64,000 nucleotides of DNA from NCBI RefSeq assembly GCF_020037015.1, contig NZ_JAIQDE010000041.1, positions 1-64,000 of the forward strand, read 5' to 3'. The DNA is from Corallococcus sp. AS-1-6 (GTDB lineage Bacteria > Myxococcota > Myxococcia > Myxococcales > Myxococcaceae). Below the pieces are notes generated by a model, which did no database searches, was not told the DNA's origin, and worked only from the letters and a program-made list of their open reading frames with translations. Shown here piece by piece: positions 18,501 to 25,632 of the stretch; the stretch's first letter is position 1; each line of letters starts with the position of its first letter. A program made the translations under genes and the position numbers.

Positions 18501-19077
18501 AGACGAGCCGCCCGTCGCGCGGCGTGAAGGCCAGCGCCCGCACCGCGCCCTCGTGGCCCGGCATGTCCCGGCGCGCGCCCGTCGCCACCGTGAACGAGCG
18601 CACCACGCTGTCGTCACCCGCGCAGGCCACGTACGTGTGCGTGGGGTCCACCGCCACCGCGCGCAGCGGCTGCGAGGACGCGCTCCACTCCTTGAGCTTC
18701 TTCGTGCTCTCCCAGTCCCACGCGCGCACGAAGCCGTCCGCGCCGGCCGTGTAGAGCACCTTGCCGTCCGGGCTGGCCGCCACCGCGGTGCAGCCGCCGG
18801 GGTGCGCGTTGTGGAGCTGGAACTTCACGGTGCCGTCGGTGAGCGACCCGAAGCGCACGGTGCCGTCCGCGCCCGCCGCGGCGAACTGCTCGCCGGACAG
18901 CGCCACGCCCAGCACGTGCGCGGGCAGGGGGCTGGTCCACAGGACCTTGTTGTTCGCGGCGTCATACGCGGTCAGGCGGCTGTCCGCGGCGGCGCGGGTG
19001 CCGCCCACGAGGAGCAGGCGCGCATTGGCGGCGAGCGCACGGACCTTCTCGATGTTGCCGATGGAGAGGTTGGCCAT
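12544..19077 (-). CDS. Giant WD40 plus HEAT-repeat protein
   Basis: A 2177-aa protein. Residues ~1-310 are WD40-like blades (for example GTVRFGSLTDG, GADGFVRAWDWES, SVGSDGKLKVWRLDE). The remainder, to the end, is an almost continuous run of PBS-lyase/HEAT repeats of about 30 residues (for example VRAAALDALVKLE, VRRAALAGLKELYP). No catalytic motif was seen. Such proteins act as scaffolds. It lies between the 909-aa helical gene (12-bp gap) and the SWIM gene (4-bp overlap), so the three form one operon leading into the retron. Repeats of this kind are prone to recombination, but no break or frameshift is visible. Confidence 0.85.
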   Translation of the reverse strand: MANLSIGNIEKVRALAANARLLLVGGTRAAADSRLTAYDAANNKVLWTSPLPAHVLGVALSGEQFAAAGADGTVRFGSLTDGTVKFQLHNAHPGGCTAVAASPDGKVLYTAGADGFVRAWDWESTKKLKEWSASSQPLRAVAVDPTHTYVACAGDDSVVRSFTVATGARRDMPGHEGAVRALAFTPRDGRLVSAGDDGKLRIGYLVGAVEFEVRGDKDSGHAGSVLGLVFPPTPQAEAGQDPAERIASVGSDGKLKVWRLDERRKPRTFDLGTRALNAVAFAPPANPRQAKQLLGFLFVGGEDRRVTRITLATDGKPTDETTAFGHGFDAFNEALKAALPRREAAVKEAVALLEPEALDFVLGVLSSDKDVAARRLAATELGNHGRTAARPKLRDRLNDDDKTVRAAALDALVKLETESPLAAPRAALDSRFVDTRVQGLRLLAKQGSASPLVPGLIASKLPDTNAEVGTAALDALTTVSPKGSTEPLKLAFERGPAALKVEVLLRASVAGLLADPRLQPLVARALDDADRDVRRVAFAVRVLERRALAATLEAKDEEFARTVREVTRMLTLQAKRAAGDTEAKFTTDAELAASREQLFGKTAAGTALTETDLEPLLAAMACRMPDTAVRGARVLAQLGDGRALGALLQLSREDDAAIRRETATALQALQDPRARERLVWMLDDADGDVRAAALSAVVALDADAPLSAAEAALRSGHEDVRVRGLDRLVKLGAKAEGAEGLLGDALEDESAKVRGEAFRTLWAWNDQEPVKALDRALAGRFPDLRTRAVEVLAQKGTDDWALERLKKSVEDRDAGVATAAYEAWVKLAGKEKAEPHLAALNTPHPALREKAAKASVHAPAEAMRSALLKRVQDEHLDVAFAALEALDKLIPNENGPLLAGIAASALPVRVRAAELLAPRGAEDIIEPMRGLITDKDLERMYPPGFLVPLRVRASRALATLGSRRLLGFYATTLLPHEVTDLQEQGARGLATASRRGDEGALLDALGHSLVAARSWAADGLARLGDVRALPVLTGNLRHEHLPIRLGAILAFAALGHEGDGGLLHGLEDSAREVQEMVFAIVLARDLRASREGGPPDLLTSALSSGRPEVRYAAARALELRTEPEAYRAHLVEVLLPPRPEKAGDMKDWPAEEERAKRVIGLAEALSSGQPEQRYAAAQVLLLRNKPLDYFREAQKVARPSSLQAPWKPETAEGAAHVIQPSTPEKQGTASATGKSWLRRLFSAVKPAEGAGTGTPKDATQAERQHLRRLAFGAYVGLLRQVTAGDEEGHRVRRDAVDRVVKLTQEGYAGTSAAVAALLRALEDPHQLVRRAALAGLKELYPAGSDEPLALALASLSPDVARAALEELAERGDKARPRVAAALNSPLPEVRKSAFELLEKLSPPGSLDPLLAALGSEHADLRVGVIERLAGANDPRVTEALGRAMGSEHEDLRLRAAELLAFRGDDRAVEVLGTFLRSETSAVARRAQEALARLGTSAAVAALAARLTVATEIPERTRLVAALGRTHRADALDVLARQSVEDEAPSVRLACVTAAMQLTWPPEQEKLQEHERELKKRDAALAVRFLRVAVKSQDPEVRKAAARELEHGKSEGQDALLVQLFNDRDVTVRAAAVEHYSKRVVEEGAAVEPLEEILRAGARELMLPAAEGVAHQRRASALRPLLLYARAGEPHERGRALLALGTLGDVRALSELETVAGGGTPDAPAEEDMVFAAIEALGRLANRMPDGEDRRRIEEKVEAAATDGAAFQRQEAGVRGLRAIGGERARVKLEALLADGETDDDVRATVAEQLGKLGDPAAEAALAAALNEEDDDLRAAARKALDVLFPKERTRVEFLAVQSEHEDISEPAATYLASEGDPALLVPRLATLDNVELRLRLRRGLARRGAMPVPEVIALFGHDKPEAREEAARLVGTWTGDAREATTVDTAGLNRALVAAERRTATAWATAQPPKKEPLAAAWERLLWAGSRLGAKELVATSAEILRKGESQAPAAVRQEAARVLGRLKASSEAQALRTALGDPDAAVRSAAASVLAALVPEQSAAWALEVKPFDPVALGPTGAKVATSALTASEGRRLAVPALLAKKDLEPLKSVAADPKAEVKQDAWAALGRLGGDEAAALLKTAAFDKSQSVELRKAAYRAHKRARRAAERARKEGQPS

Positions 19078-19089
19078 GGTGTCGTTGTC

Positions 19090-21819
19090 CTAGATGCCGC
19101 CGAGCTGCACGCCCGGGTGTGCCGCACGCAGTTGCACCAGCGAGGCCAGGCAGCTCTGCCACTCGCCCTTCGCCACGGAGCCGGTGAACTCGCCCAGCAC
19201 GGGCGCCACCACGCGGGCGAAGCTCTCGTCTTCCAGGCCCAGGTCGCGCACCAGCTCCACCACGCGGCGCTTGGCCACGCTCGCGGACAGCCGGCGCTGC
19301 ACGTCGCCCTCACGCGCTTCCTTCGCGCGCCCGGGCGGCAGGCCGAACATCATGCGCCGCAGGAACGTGCGCAGCGCCTCCACGTCGGAGAAGCGCGTGG
19401 TGCCACCCGCCTCGCGCTCGTCCTTGCCTCCGCCCGCGGGCTTCCAGCCCTCCGGCAGGTGCAGCGGCCGGTGCTTCTCCCAGAGCAGCCGCACCGCGAA
19501 CAGGCCCACCTCGCGGTCCGCGCTCTGCATCAGCCCGGACAGCCGCTCCGCGCCGCCCAGCCGCGCGTAGTGCCGGCGGATGAGCTCCACGGCGACCTCC
19601 CGCGTGCTGCGCTTGGTGGACTCCGTGAGGGCGAACACCTTGCCCGCGTCCAGCTCCTCCGGCTGGAGCGTGTGGCGCGCGTCCGCGCCCGGCTCGCCCG
19701 CGTTGAGCAGGGCGTCATAGGCCAGGTTGCGGATCTCCTTCGCGTCCGAGTCCGCCAGCTCGTACACGCGCGTCTGGTAGCCCCACGCGCGCAGCTCCGA
19801 GCGGGCGAGGGTCAGCGCGAAGCGGCGCACGTCGTCGCGCGCGTCGAACAGGGCCGGCCACAGCCGCTCCGCCGAGTACGCCTTGCGCGGCGCGCGGGGG
19901 CGCAGCTCGTAGGACTTGGACTCCGGCTGCTCCGGCCCGATGCCCGGGTGGTGGCAGCGCAGGTACGTCTGCGCGAACGCGCGCACCGGCGGCGGCTGCT
20001 TCGCGCCCAGCGCCAGGTCGAACAGGCGCTCCAGGCCCGCGTCCGCGTCGCCCGTGTCGCTGAAGTCCGCGGGCACCACGTTCGCCAGCAGGTAGCGGTG
20101 CGCGAAGTCGTGCAGTTGCGGATCCGCCCTGCGCGCCAGCGCCAGCAGCCAGGGCACCGTGAGCTGCCGCGCGGTGAAGAGCTTGCGGTTGCCCAGCAGC
20201 TCCAGCGCCGTGCTCCGGTACTTGCCGTTGAAGACGAGCGCCTTGACGCGCTCCACGTCCAGGCCCGGCAGGCTGTCCGCGCGGGTGAGCCACTGCGCCG
20301 CCTGACGGCCCAGGCGCGGGTGCGCCACCAGGTCCAGCAGCCACTCCGGCCCGATGTCCGCCGGCTTGTAGGTGGACAGGGCCTTCATCGCCACGTCCTC
20401 CACGATGCGCTGGCGCGACGAGCGCTGCTTCGCCTCCGTCAGCGTCACCTTCCAGAAGTCCGCCGGCATCTCCCCGGCCGCGTACTTCGTGGAGACGTAG
20501 TTCTTCGCCCAGTCGAGCTGCTGCTGCTTGCCCCAGAGCAGCTCGCGCAGGAAGTCGTGGGTGATTTCCGCGCGGTCGAAGGACTGCTCCAGCGACTTCG
20601 CCGCGAACGCCGCGGTGGGCTTGGAGTTGAGCAGCCGGCCCAGCAGCGGCAGGCCCAGGTCGCGCGGCTTGTGCTTCTCCAGGGCGGCGGCGGCGAACTT
20701 CTGCACGTCGTCCGCGCCCCGCTCCACCAGGTCCGCCAGCCGGTCCGCGGGCAGGTCCTGCGCGTGGCCGCGCGCGTACTCGATGGCGTAGGCGCGGGCC
20801 TTGTCGCTGGGGGAGAAGAGCAGCGCGAGCACCGCCTCATGCAGCCCGGCCGCGCGCAGCTTGCCCTGGTGGAAGTCCGGCGAGCCCTGGAGCGTCTCCA
20901 CCAGGAAGTCGTGCGCGCTGCCCAGCGGACGGCGCGCCAGGCGGTCCAGCCACGCGGGCGTCACCTTGCGCAGCGCCTCCGGGAAGTCCTTGCGCAGGCC
21001 CTGGATGGCGAACTTCGCGGCGGGGTCCGACTGGCACGTGTCCAACAGGCGCATCAGCGCGTCTGGCGAGCGCTTCCACGCGTCCGGGTACATGCGCTGC
21101 TTCACCATGTCGTTGGGCGGCTGGATGGCGAAGCGCGAGGCCGTATAGCCCTTGCTGTTGTGCGCCCAGATGTGGTGCGCCACCCAGCACTGCGACCACG
21201 TCGTGTCCAGGTCGTAGTGCCGCAGCACCTCCACCGCGAACTGCGGGTAGAGCTCCGGCACGGCCGCGCCCAGGTGGCGCAGGAAGCGCCACGCGCGGCG
21301 CTGGAGGTAGGTGAGGGTGCCGCCGCTGACCTCGCGGTGACGGCGTCCGCCGCGCTCGGTGTCGAAGCGCCAGGCCAGCGCGCCGAACATCTCCGCGTCG
21401 TGGCGCGCCTCCGACAGCTTGTAGATGCGCTTGAGGCCCGCCCACAGGCCGAACTTCAGCGGCGCTTCCTTCACCAGCGTGATGAGCGCGGCGCGCGCGG
21501 GCTCGGTGTTCTTCTCGTAGAGGGACACCAGCAGGTCCGCGAGCAGCAGGCGCGGCGGCAGCGGCACGTCCTTCTGCGCGAGGAAGCGCTGCCACGCCTC
21601 GTGGGAACCCTTGCGGCGGCCCGGCTTGTCGTCGCTCGCGCGCGCCTGCTCCAGGAGCTGCTTCAGCGCGTCGAAGGACAGCGCGCCCTGCGGCAGCGGC
21701 GTGTCCGACGTGCGGTCCGGCTGGTCGAGGAAGGCCAGCACGGACTCGGCCAGGTCCGGTGCCTCCGCCCTGGCCAGACGTTCGAGGTCTGCTGCGCTCA
21801 GCGCGTCACTCGGGGTCAT
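19090..21819 (-). CDS. All-helical (HEAT-like) 909-aa protein, first gene of the retron-linked unit
   Basis: A 909-aa protein with no signal peptide and no enzyme motif that I can identify. Long amphipathic helix pairs recur throughout, for example HDFLVETLQGSPDF and VRRFALTLARSELRAWG, suggesting a degenerate HEAT/ARM-type solenoid. A conserved-looking aromatic stretch, LTYLQRRAWRFLRHLG, lies near residue 170. It precedes the WD40/HEAT gene by 12 bp. The 51-bp gap upstream (21820-21870) must hold the promoter unless transcription continues from the repeat-protein gene before it; no clear Shine-Dalgarno is seen at the ATG. Confidence 0.75.
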   Translation of the reverse strand: MTPSDALSAADLERLARAEAPDLAESVLAFLDQPDRTSDTPLPQGALSFDALKQLLEQARASDDKPGRRKGSHEAWQRFLAQKDVPLPPRLLLADLLVSLYEKNTEPARAALITLVKEAPLKFGLWAGLKRIYKLSEARHDAEMFGALAWRFDTERGGRRHREVSGGTLTYLQRRAWRFLRHLGAAVPELYPQFAVEVLRHYDLDTTWSQCWVAHHIWAHNSKGYTASRFAIQPPNDMVKQRMYPDAWKRSPDALMRLLDTCQSDPAAKFAIQGLRKDFPEALRKVTPAWLDRLARRPLGSAHDFLVETLQGSPDFHQGKLRAAGLHEAVLALLFSPSDKARAYAIEYARGHAQDLPADRLADLVERGADDVQKFAAAALEKHKPRDLGLPLLGRLLNSKPTAAFAAKSLEQSFDRAEITHDFLRELLWGKQQQLDWAKNYVSTKYAAGEMPADFWKVTLTEAKQRSSRQRIVEDVAMKALSTYKPADIGPEWLLDLVAHPRLGRQAAQWLTRADSLPGLDVERVKALVFNGKYRSTALELLGNRKLFTARQLTVPWLLALARRADPQLHDFAHRYLLANVVPADFSDTGDADAGLERLFDLALGAKQPPPVRAFAQTYLRCHHPGIGPEQPESKSYELRPRAPRKAYSAERLWPALFDARDDVRRFALTLARSELRAWGYQTRVYELADSDAKEIRNLAYDALLNAGEPGADARHTLQPEELDAGKVFALTESTKRSTREVAVELIRRHYARLGGAERLSGLMQSADREVGLFAVRLLWEKHRPLHLPEGWKPAGGGKDEREAGGTTRFSDVEALRTFLRRMMFGLPPGRAKEAREGDVQRRLSASVAKRRVVELVRDLGLEDESFARVVAPVLGEFTGSVAKGEWQSCLASLVQLRAAHPGVQLGGI

Positions 21820-21870
21820 ACGTGGGGTTTAACACAGCTCCCCTGCCCCGCGAGGCATGTCGGACCCGGC

Positions 21871-24800
21871 TCACCACGGCAGCGCGGGGACCTCCACCTC
21901 CTGCGTGTCCTGCAGGGTGCCCGGGCCCACCGTCACGTCCTGGCGGTATGACAGCCAGCGTCCCTCACGTTCTTGCAACACGAGAAGCGTGTAGGGCCCG
22001 GGAGGGACGAGCACCCAGGTCCCCGCGTTGTGGATGAGCGGCGGGACGGCCTGTTCGCGCAGCCACCGCACCTCCGTGGCGGAGGCGGATTCGGGCGGCG
22101 CGGGGACGCGGCCGGGGAGGAGGTAGGAGGTGCCCTGCCTGCCGCGCTCGCCCCAGCGCAGCTTCAGCCGGACCCCCGTCGCCGTCAGCGGCAGGTCCAC
22201 CCGGTTGACGCGATGTGGCTCGACGCGCACGACGCGAGGCACGGCCCTGCCGGTGTTCCCGCCCGCGAGCTTCACCACGTAGTCGCCCGGGGTCAGGTCG
22301 CGGAACAGGGCCACGCCGTCGCCCGGCGGGGCGTGGAGCTGCTCGTCCGGGTTCGCCTTCGAGACGGCCGCCAGGACGTCCCCCGACGGCCGGCCCTGCG
22401 CGTCCCGCGCCGTGACCTCCAGGCGGGTGGAGAGGGGCAGGCGCAGCTCGAGCGTGTCCTCGGTGGGGCCCACGACGCGCTCGAGCAGCGCGTGTTCCTG
22501 CTCCTCCTGCGCGGTGAGCAGGTAGGGGCGGGACTCCACGGCGGGCAGTTGGAAGGCGCCGTCCGGGCCGGTGGTGACGTCCGCGAAGGAGCTGGCGTGC
22601 TCCGCGTTGGCGACGTCTTCCGGCCGCAGCGACAGGGAGACGGACACGCCGGCCAGCGGGGCGCCGGTGGCGTCGTCCACCACGCGGCCCTGGATGACGT
22701 GGCCCGCCTCCACGCGCACCGTGCCCAGGTCCACGTCGCGGCCTTCGGGCACGTCCACGTCGCGCTGGGTGAGGGCGTGGCCCGGCGCCTGGAAGACGAG
22801 GTGCTGGGGGCCGGGCTCCTCCACGAAGACGGTGAAGGAGCCCTTCGGGTCGCGCACCGCTTCGTCGTTCACGGTGAAGCGGGTGATGGGCGTGCCGTCC
22901 TTCCTCGCCAGCCGGCCGGTGACGCGGCCCTGGAAGGCCAGGGTAATGCGCACGTCCATGTTCCCCGCGCGGGCGATGAGCTTGGGGCCCTCCTGCTCCT
23001 TGAGCCACCGGTTGAGCCTCGCGCGGGTCTCTTCGAAGGTCTCGTCGTCCGGGGCCTCGTCGGGGCGCTCCTTTCTGGGCGGCTGGGGCAGCGCGTAGCC
23101 CGGCTTCGCCGCCGTCAGCTCGTAGTCCCAGTCGCGCGCCAGCGGCTCCAGGACGAAGCGGCCGTCCGGGCCGGTCTTCGCGGAGAGGGGGGAGTACCCG
23201 CGGCCTTCGCTGTTCTCCTCCTCCTTCGCGGTGGCCTCCACGATGACGTCCGCCAGGGGCCGGCCCTCCGCGTCCACGACGATGCCGCCCGCGCGGCCGT
23301 CCATGTCCAGGCGCAGCGCCAGCTCCACCGTCTCCGAGCCGCGCAGCACCACGCGGTCGGGCAGGAGGCGCTCGTAGCCGCCCGTGGTGGTGCGCATCCA
23401 CACGGCATAGGTGCCGGGCGGCAGGCCGTGGATGTCGAAGCGGCCGTCCTCGCCGGAGGTGCCCGCGAAGGTCGTGCGCTCGCTGTCGAGCGAGTCGCCG
23501 TCGTCTTCCGAGGGCTCGTCGTGGACGCCTCGCGAGGGCTCCGCCTCCTGCTTCACCAGGGAGACGTCCACCTCGTTGACGGGCGCGCCGCGCGAGTTCG
23601 TCACGGTGCCGCGCACGGTGCCGCCCGCGTCCAGGGTGAGCTTCAGGCCGGAGGTGGGGGCGCGGACCTGGAGCTTGCGCGGCAGGTAGCCGTCGGCCTC
23701 GACGGTGAGGGTGCCGGAGAGGGGCTGGTCCACCTTGATGGCGAAGCGGCCCTCCGCGTCGGAGGTGGCGTCGAAGGTGACGGGCACGTCGCGGGGCGGG
23801 TGCATCAAGATGAACGAGCGCGCGTACATGGGCGGAGGCGCGTCCGCCCTGCGCTTGCGGGCCGGGGGATGCAGCGACAGGGAGGCGTCCGCCACCGGCT
23901 GGCCCGCGGCGTCGGTGACGACTCCCTCCACGACGACGGCGGGGGAGAGGACGAAGTCCAGCGGCGGGCCGCCCGATGCCACGGTGCGGGTCGCGGTGAG
24001 GTCCAGCATCCGGTCCGCCACCACCTGGAAGGTGTAGTCGCGGGCCCGGAGGGGGCCCAGGCGCACGCGGCCGTCCGCGTCGGTGGTGCCGAGCGGCTGG
24101 AAGATGGGGGCGCCGAAGTGCTCGGAGAGCTCACTCGGCAGGTCGGCGCTCACCTCCGCGTGGGCCACGGGTTTGCCGGCGGTGTCGCGCACGGTGGCCT
24201 CCACGTAGAAGGTGGTGCCCAGGCGCAGCGTCACCCGGGCCTCGCGCGGGTCCTCCGGGAGCGTCACCGGTTCGCGCGCCAGGAGGCCGCCCTGCTCCGC
24301 CTCCAGCGTGTACTCGCCGGGGGGCAGGCCCTCCAAGGTGAAGCGCCCCTGGGCGTCGGTGGTGGCGACGCGCCCGCCGTCGAGCTCCGTGACGGTGGCG
24401 CCGGCGACGGGGTGCTCTCCGTCCACCACGGTGCCCACGATGCGCCGGGGGGCGAACAGGACGATGTCCTCCTGCATGGGCTCCACGGCCACCTCCCGCA
24501 TCCACGCGGTGAGGCGCCCCGGCCCGGCGGCGAGGAGGCCATAGGTGTCCCCGGGCAGGGGGCCCAGGGAGAAGCGGCCGTCCGCGCCGGTCTTCGTCTC
24601 GAAGTAGCGCGCCGTGCCCGTGTGCAGCACGGTGACCTGGACCTGGGAGAGCGGGGCGCCGTCCTCGTCCACCACGCGGCCGGTGAGGGGCTGGCTGGCT
24701 TGAAGCGCCAGCGTCACGTCCCGGGTGCCGGTGACGACGTCCTCCTGGAGGCCCGCGCCCCGCGAGCCCAGGGCCCAGAGGGTGACCGTCCCCTGGGGCA

Positions 24801-25236
24801 GGCCCTCCAGCGTGAAGGTGCCGTCCTGCGCGGAGGTGGTGCGGGACAGGACGAAGGCGCCGCCCCGGTGGGCCTCCACCAGCTCCCGGACCCACTGGAG
24901 GGCGGTGACGGATTCGCAGTCCTCCGACACCAGCGAGACGCCGGGTTGGGCCGTGTCACAGGCCAGCTTCGTCAGGGTCTCCCCGGGCAGGGGGACGGAG
25001 GCGGAGACCTCGATGCCGGCGACGGGCTGCCCCTGGAGGTCGACCACGCGGCCCTGGACCTGGAGGGCGCCCTGGGGCGGCGCGGGCGGCGCGGGGGGGA
25101 GCTGCCGGCGGGCGGCGGGGGCGGCCGGCGGGGGCGCGGGGACGGGGGGAGTGGGGCGCGGCCACCAGAAGACCCCGGCTCCGAGGAGGAGCAGGAGCAC
25201 CACGCCTCCCATGACCACCGCCGACGTCTTCCTCAT
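21871..25236 (-). CDS. Surface/periplasmic protein of carboxypeptidase-regulatory-like repeats
   Basis: A 1121-aa protein with an N-terminal hydrophobic anchor (residues ~5-25, VVMGGVVLLLLLGAGVFW), a Pro/Ala linker, then at least ten Ig-like CarboxypepD_reg repeats of about 90 residues with the signature V-D-x-x-G-x-P-(L/V)-A-x-(V/A)-x-V and the closing G-x-F-x-(L/I)-x-x-L-P-P-G-x-Y. No enzymatic domain is visible, so it is probably structural or adhesive in the envelope. GGAGG eight bases before the ATG at 25236 supports this start; an upstream in-frame ATG at 25404 lacks both a ribosome site and sensible coding. The gene ends 51 bp before the retron-linked unit on the same strand. Confidence 0.85.
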   Translation of the reverse strand: MRKTSAVVMGGVVLLLLLGAGVFWWPRPTPPVPAPPPAAPAARRQLPPAPPAPPQGALQVQGRVVDLQGQPVAGIEVSASVPLPGETLTKLACDTAQPGVSLVSEDCESVTALQWVRELVEAHRGGAFVLSRTTSAQDGTFTLEGLPQGTVTLWALGSRGAGLQEDVVTGTRDVTLALQASQPLTGRVVDEDGAPLSQVQVTVLHTGTARYFETKTGADGRFSLGPLPGDTYGLLAAGPGRLTAWMREVAVEPMQEDIVLFAPRRIVGTVVDGEHPVAGATVTELDGGRVATTDAQGRFTLEGLPPGEYTLEAEQGGLLAREPVTLPEDPREARVTLRLGTTFYVEATVRDTAGKPVAHAEVSADLPSELSEHFGAPIFQPLGTTDADGRVRLGPLRARDYTFQVVADRMLDLTATRTVASGGPPLDFVLSPAVVVEGVVTDAAGQPVADASLSLHPPARKRRADAPPPMYARSFILMHPPRDVPVTFDATSDAEGRFAIKVDQPLSGTLTVEADGYLPRKLQVRAPTSGLKLTLDAGGTVRGTVTNSRGAPVNEVDVSLVKQEAEPSRGVHDEPSEDDGDSLDSERTTFAGTSGEDGRFDIHGLPPGTYAVWMRTTTGGYERLLPDRVVLRGSETVELALRLDMDGRAGGIVVDAEGRPLADVIVEATAKEEENSEGRGYSPLSAKTGPDGRFVLEPLARDWDYELTAAKPGYALPQPPRKERPDEAPDDETFEETRARLNRWLKEQEGPKLIARAGNMDVRITLAFQGRVTGRLARKDGTPITRFTVNDEAVRDPKGSFTVFVEEPGPQHLVFQAPGHALTQRDVDVPEGRDVDLGTVRVEAGHVIQGRVVDDATGAPLAGVSVSLSLRPEDVANAEHASSFADVTTGPDGAFQLPAVESRPYLLTAQEEQEHALLERVVGPTEDTLELRLPLSTRLEVTARDAQGRPSGDVLAAVSKANPDEQLHAPPGDGVALFRDLTPGDYVVKLAGGNTGRAVPRVVRVEPHRVNRVDLPLTATGVRLKLRWGERGRQGTSYLLPGRVPAPPESASATEVRWLREQAVPPLIHNAGTWVLVPPGPYTLLVLQEREGRWLSYRQDVTVGPGTLQDTQEVEVPALPW

Positions 25237-25326
25237 GGCGCCCCTCCAGGGTGGGCGACTGTAGCAGCAGCGCTGACGCGGTCCTCCGAGGGGGCTGGCC
25301 GGCTGGCTGCTTCCGTGGGGACGGCG

Positions 25327-25362
25327 AAAAAAAACAGGGCCGAACCAAGGTTTTTCCCGGCC
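25327..25362 (-). terminator. Minus-strand terminator-like hairpin with T8
   Basis: On the minus strand, GGCCG (25362-25358) and AACC pair with GGTT and CGGCC across a TT loop. This gives a 9-bp stem with a 5-nt bulge, followed by CTG and eight Ts (25334-25327). It could end transcription coming from yhaN, about 300 bp after its stop. Confidence 0.55.
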
Positions 25363-25510
25363 GACGTATTGAAGGCGAGGTGGGGATGCTGGGGGCAGAG
25401 CCACCAGGGTCCAAGGGCTCGGGCCGCGGAGCGGACCGGGCGGAGGGGGAACGGGTTTCGGGGGTCGATCTTCCGGGACTCAAGGTTTTCGGCAGTCGAC
25501 GTTTTGAAGG
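25346..25510. repeat. Direct repeats of 30 nt (two copies plus a weak third)
   Basis: Copies at 25346-25375 and 25481-25510 are 80% identical with no gaps. The core CCGACGTATTGAAGG / TCGACGTTTTGAAGG is the best conserved part. A diverged copy (about 18 of 29 positions) lies at 25451-25478. The spacing between the first and last copy is 135 bp. Confidence 0.65.
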
Positions 25511-25580
25511 AAAAGCAGGACGGACGCGGAGCTTTGGGGGCCGCATCCGAGAGGGGGACCCCTCGGGGGAGGGGTTGAGT

Positions 25581-25622
25581 TACTGGGAGCGCGTCGAGGG
25601 GGCGCGCTCCCAGTATTTTTTT
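25581..25622 (+). terminator. Strong plus-strand intrinsic terminator
   Basis: A perfect 13-bp stem, TACTGGGAGCGCG / CGCGCTCCCAGTA (25581-25593 and 25603-25615), with a 9-nt loop, followed by seven Ts (25616-25622). It faces rightward although both flanking genes read leftward; on the minus strand there is no T tract. It therefore ends some plus-strand transcript from the gene-free stretch, or blocks antisense transcription into yhaN. Confidence 0.85.
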
Positions 25623-25632
25623 GTGCGCCTGC

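Larger units (their letters stand above)
25237..25632. other. Gene-free stretch with direct repeats and opposing terminators
   Basis: A 396-bp interval between two leftward genes with no convincing coding sequence. It holds a pair of 30-nt direct repeats at 25346-25375 and 25481-25510 (24 of 30 identical; shared ends CAAGGTTTT and TTGAAGG) and a weaker third copy near 25451-25478. It also has a minus-strand terminator-like hairpin at its left end and a strong plus-strand terminator at its right end. A small RNA on either strand, or a multi-site regulatory region, could reside here. Confidence 0.6.

Noticed and set aside
13327..21951. A very long open frame (2874 codons) on the plus strand
   Set aside because: It is the antisense shadow of the WD40-HEAT and 909-aa genes. 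Its composition (Arg/Gln/His/Val runs) has no domain pattern, while the minus frame has clear repeats.
25581..25622. Reading the strong hairpin as the terminator of yhaN
   Set aside because: The T tract is on the plus strand only, opposite to the direction of yhaN transcription.
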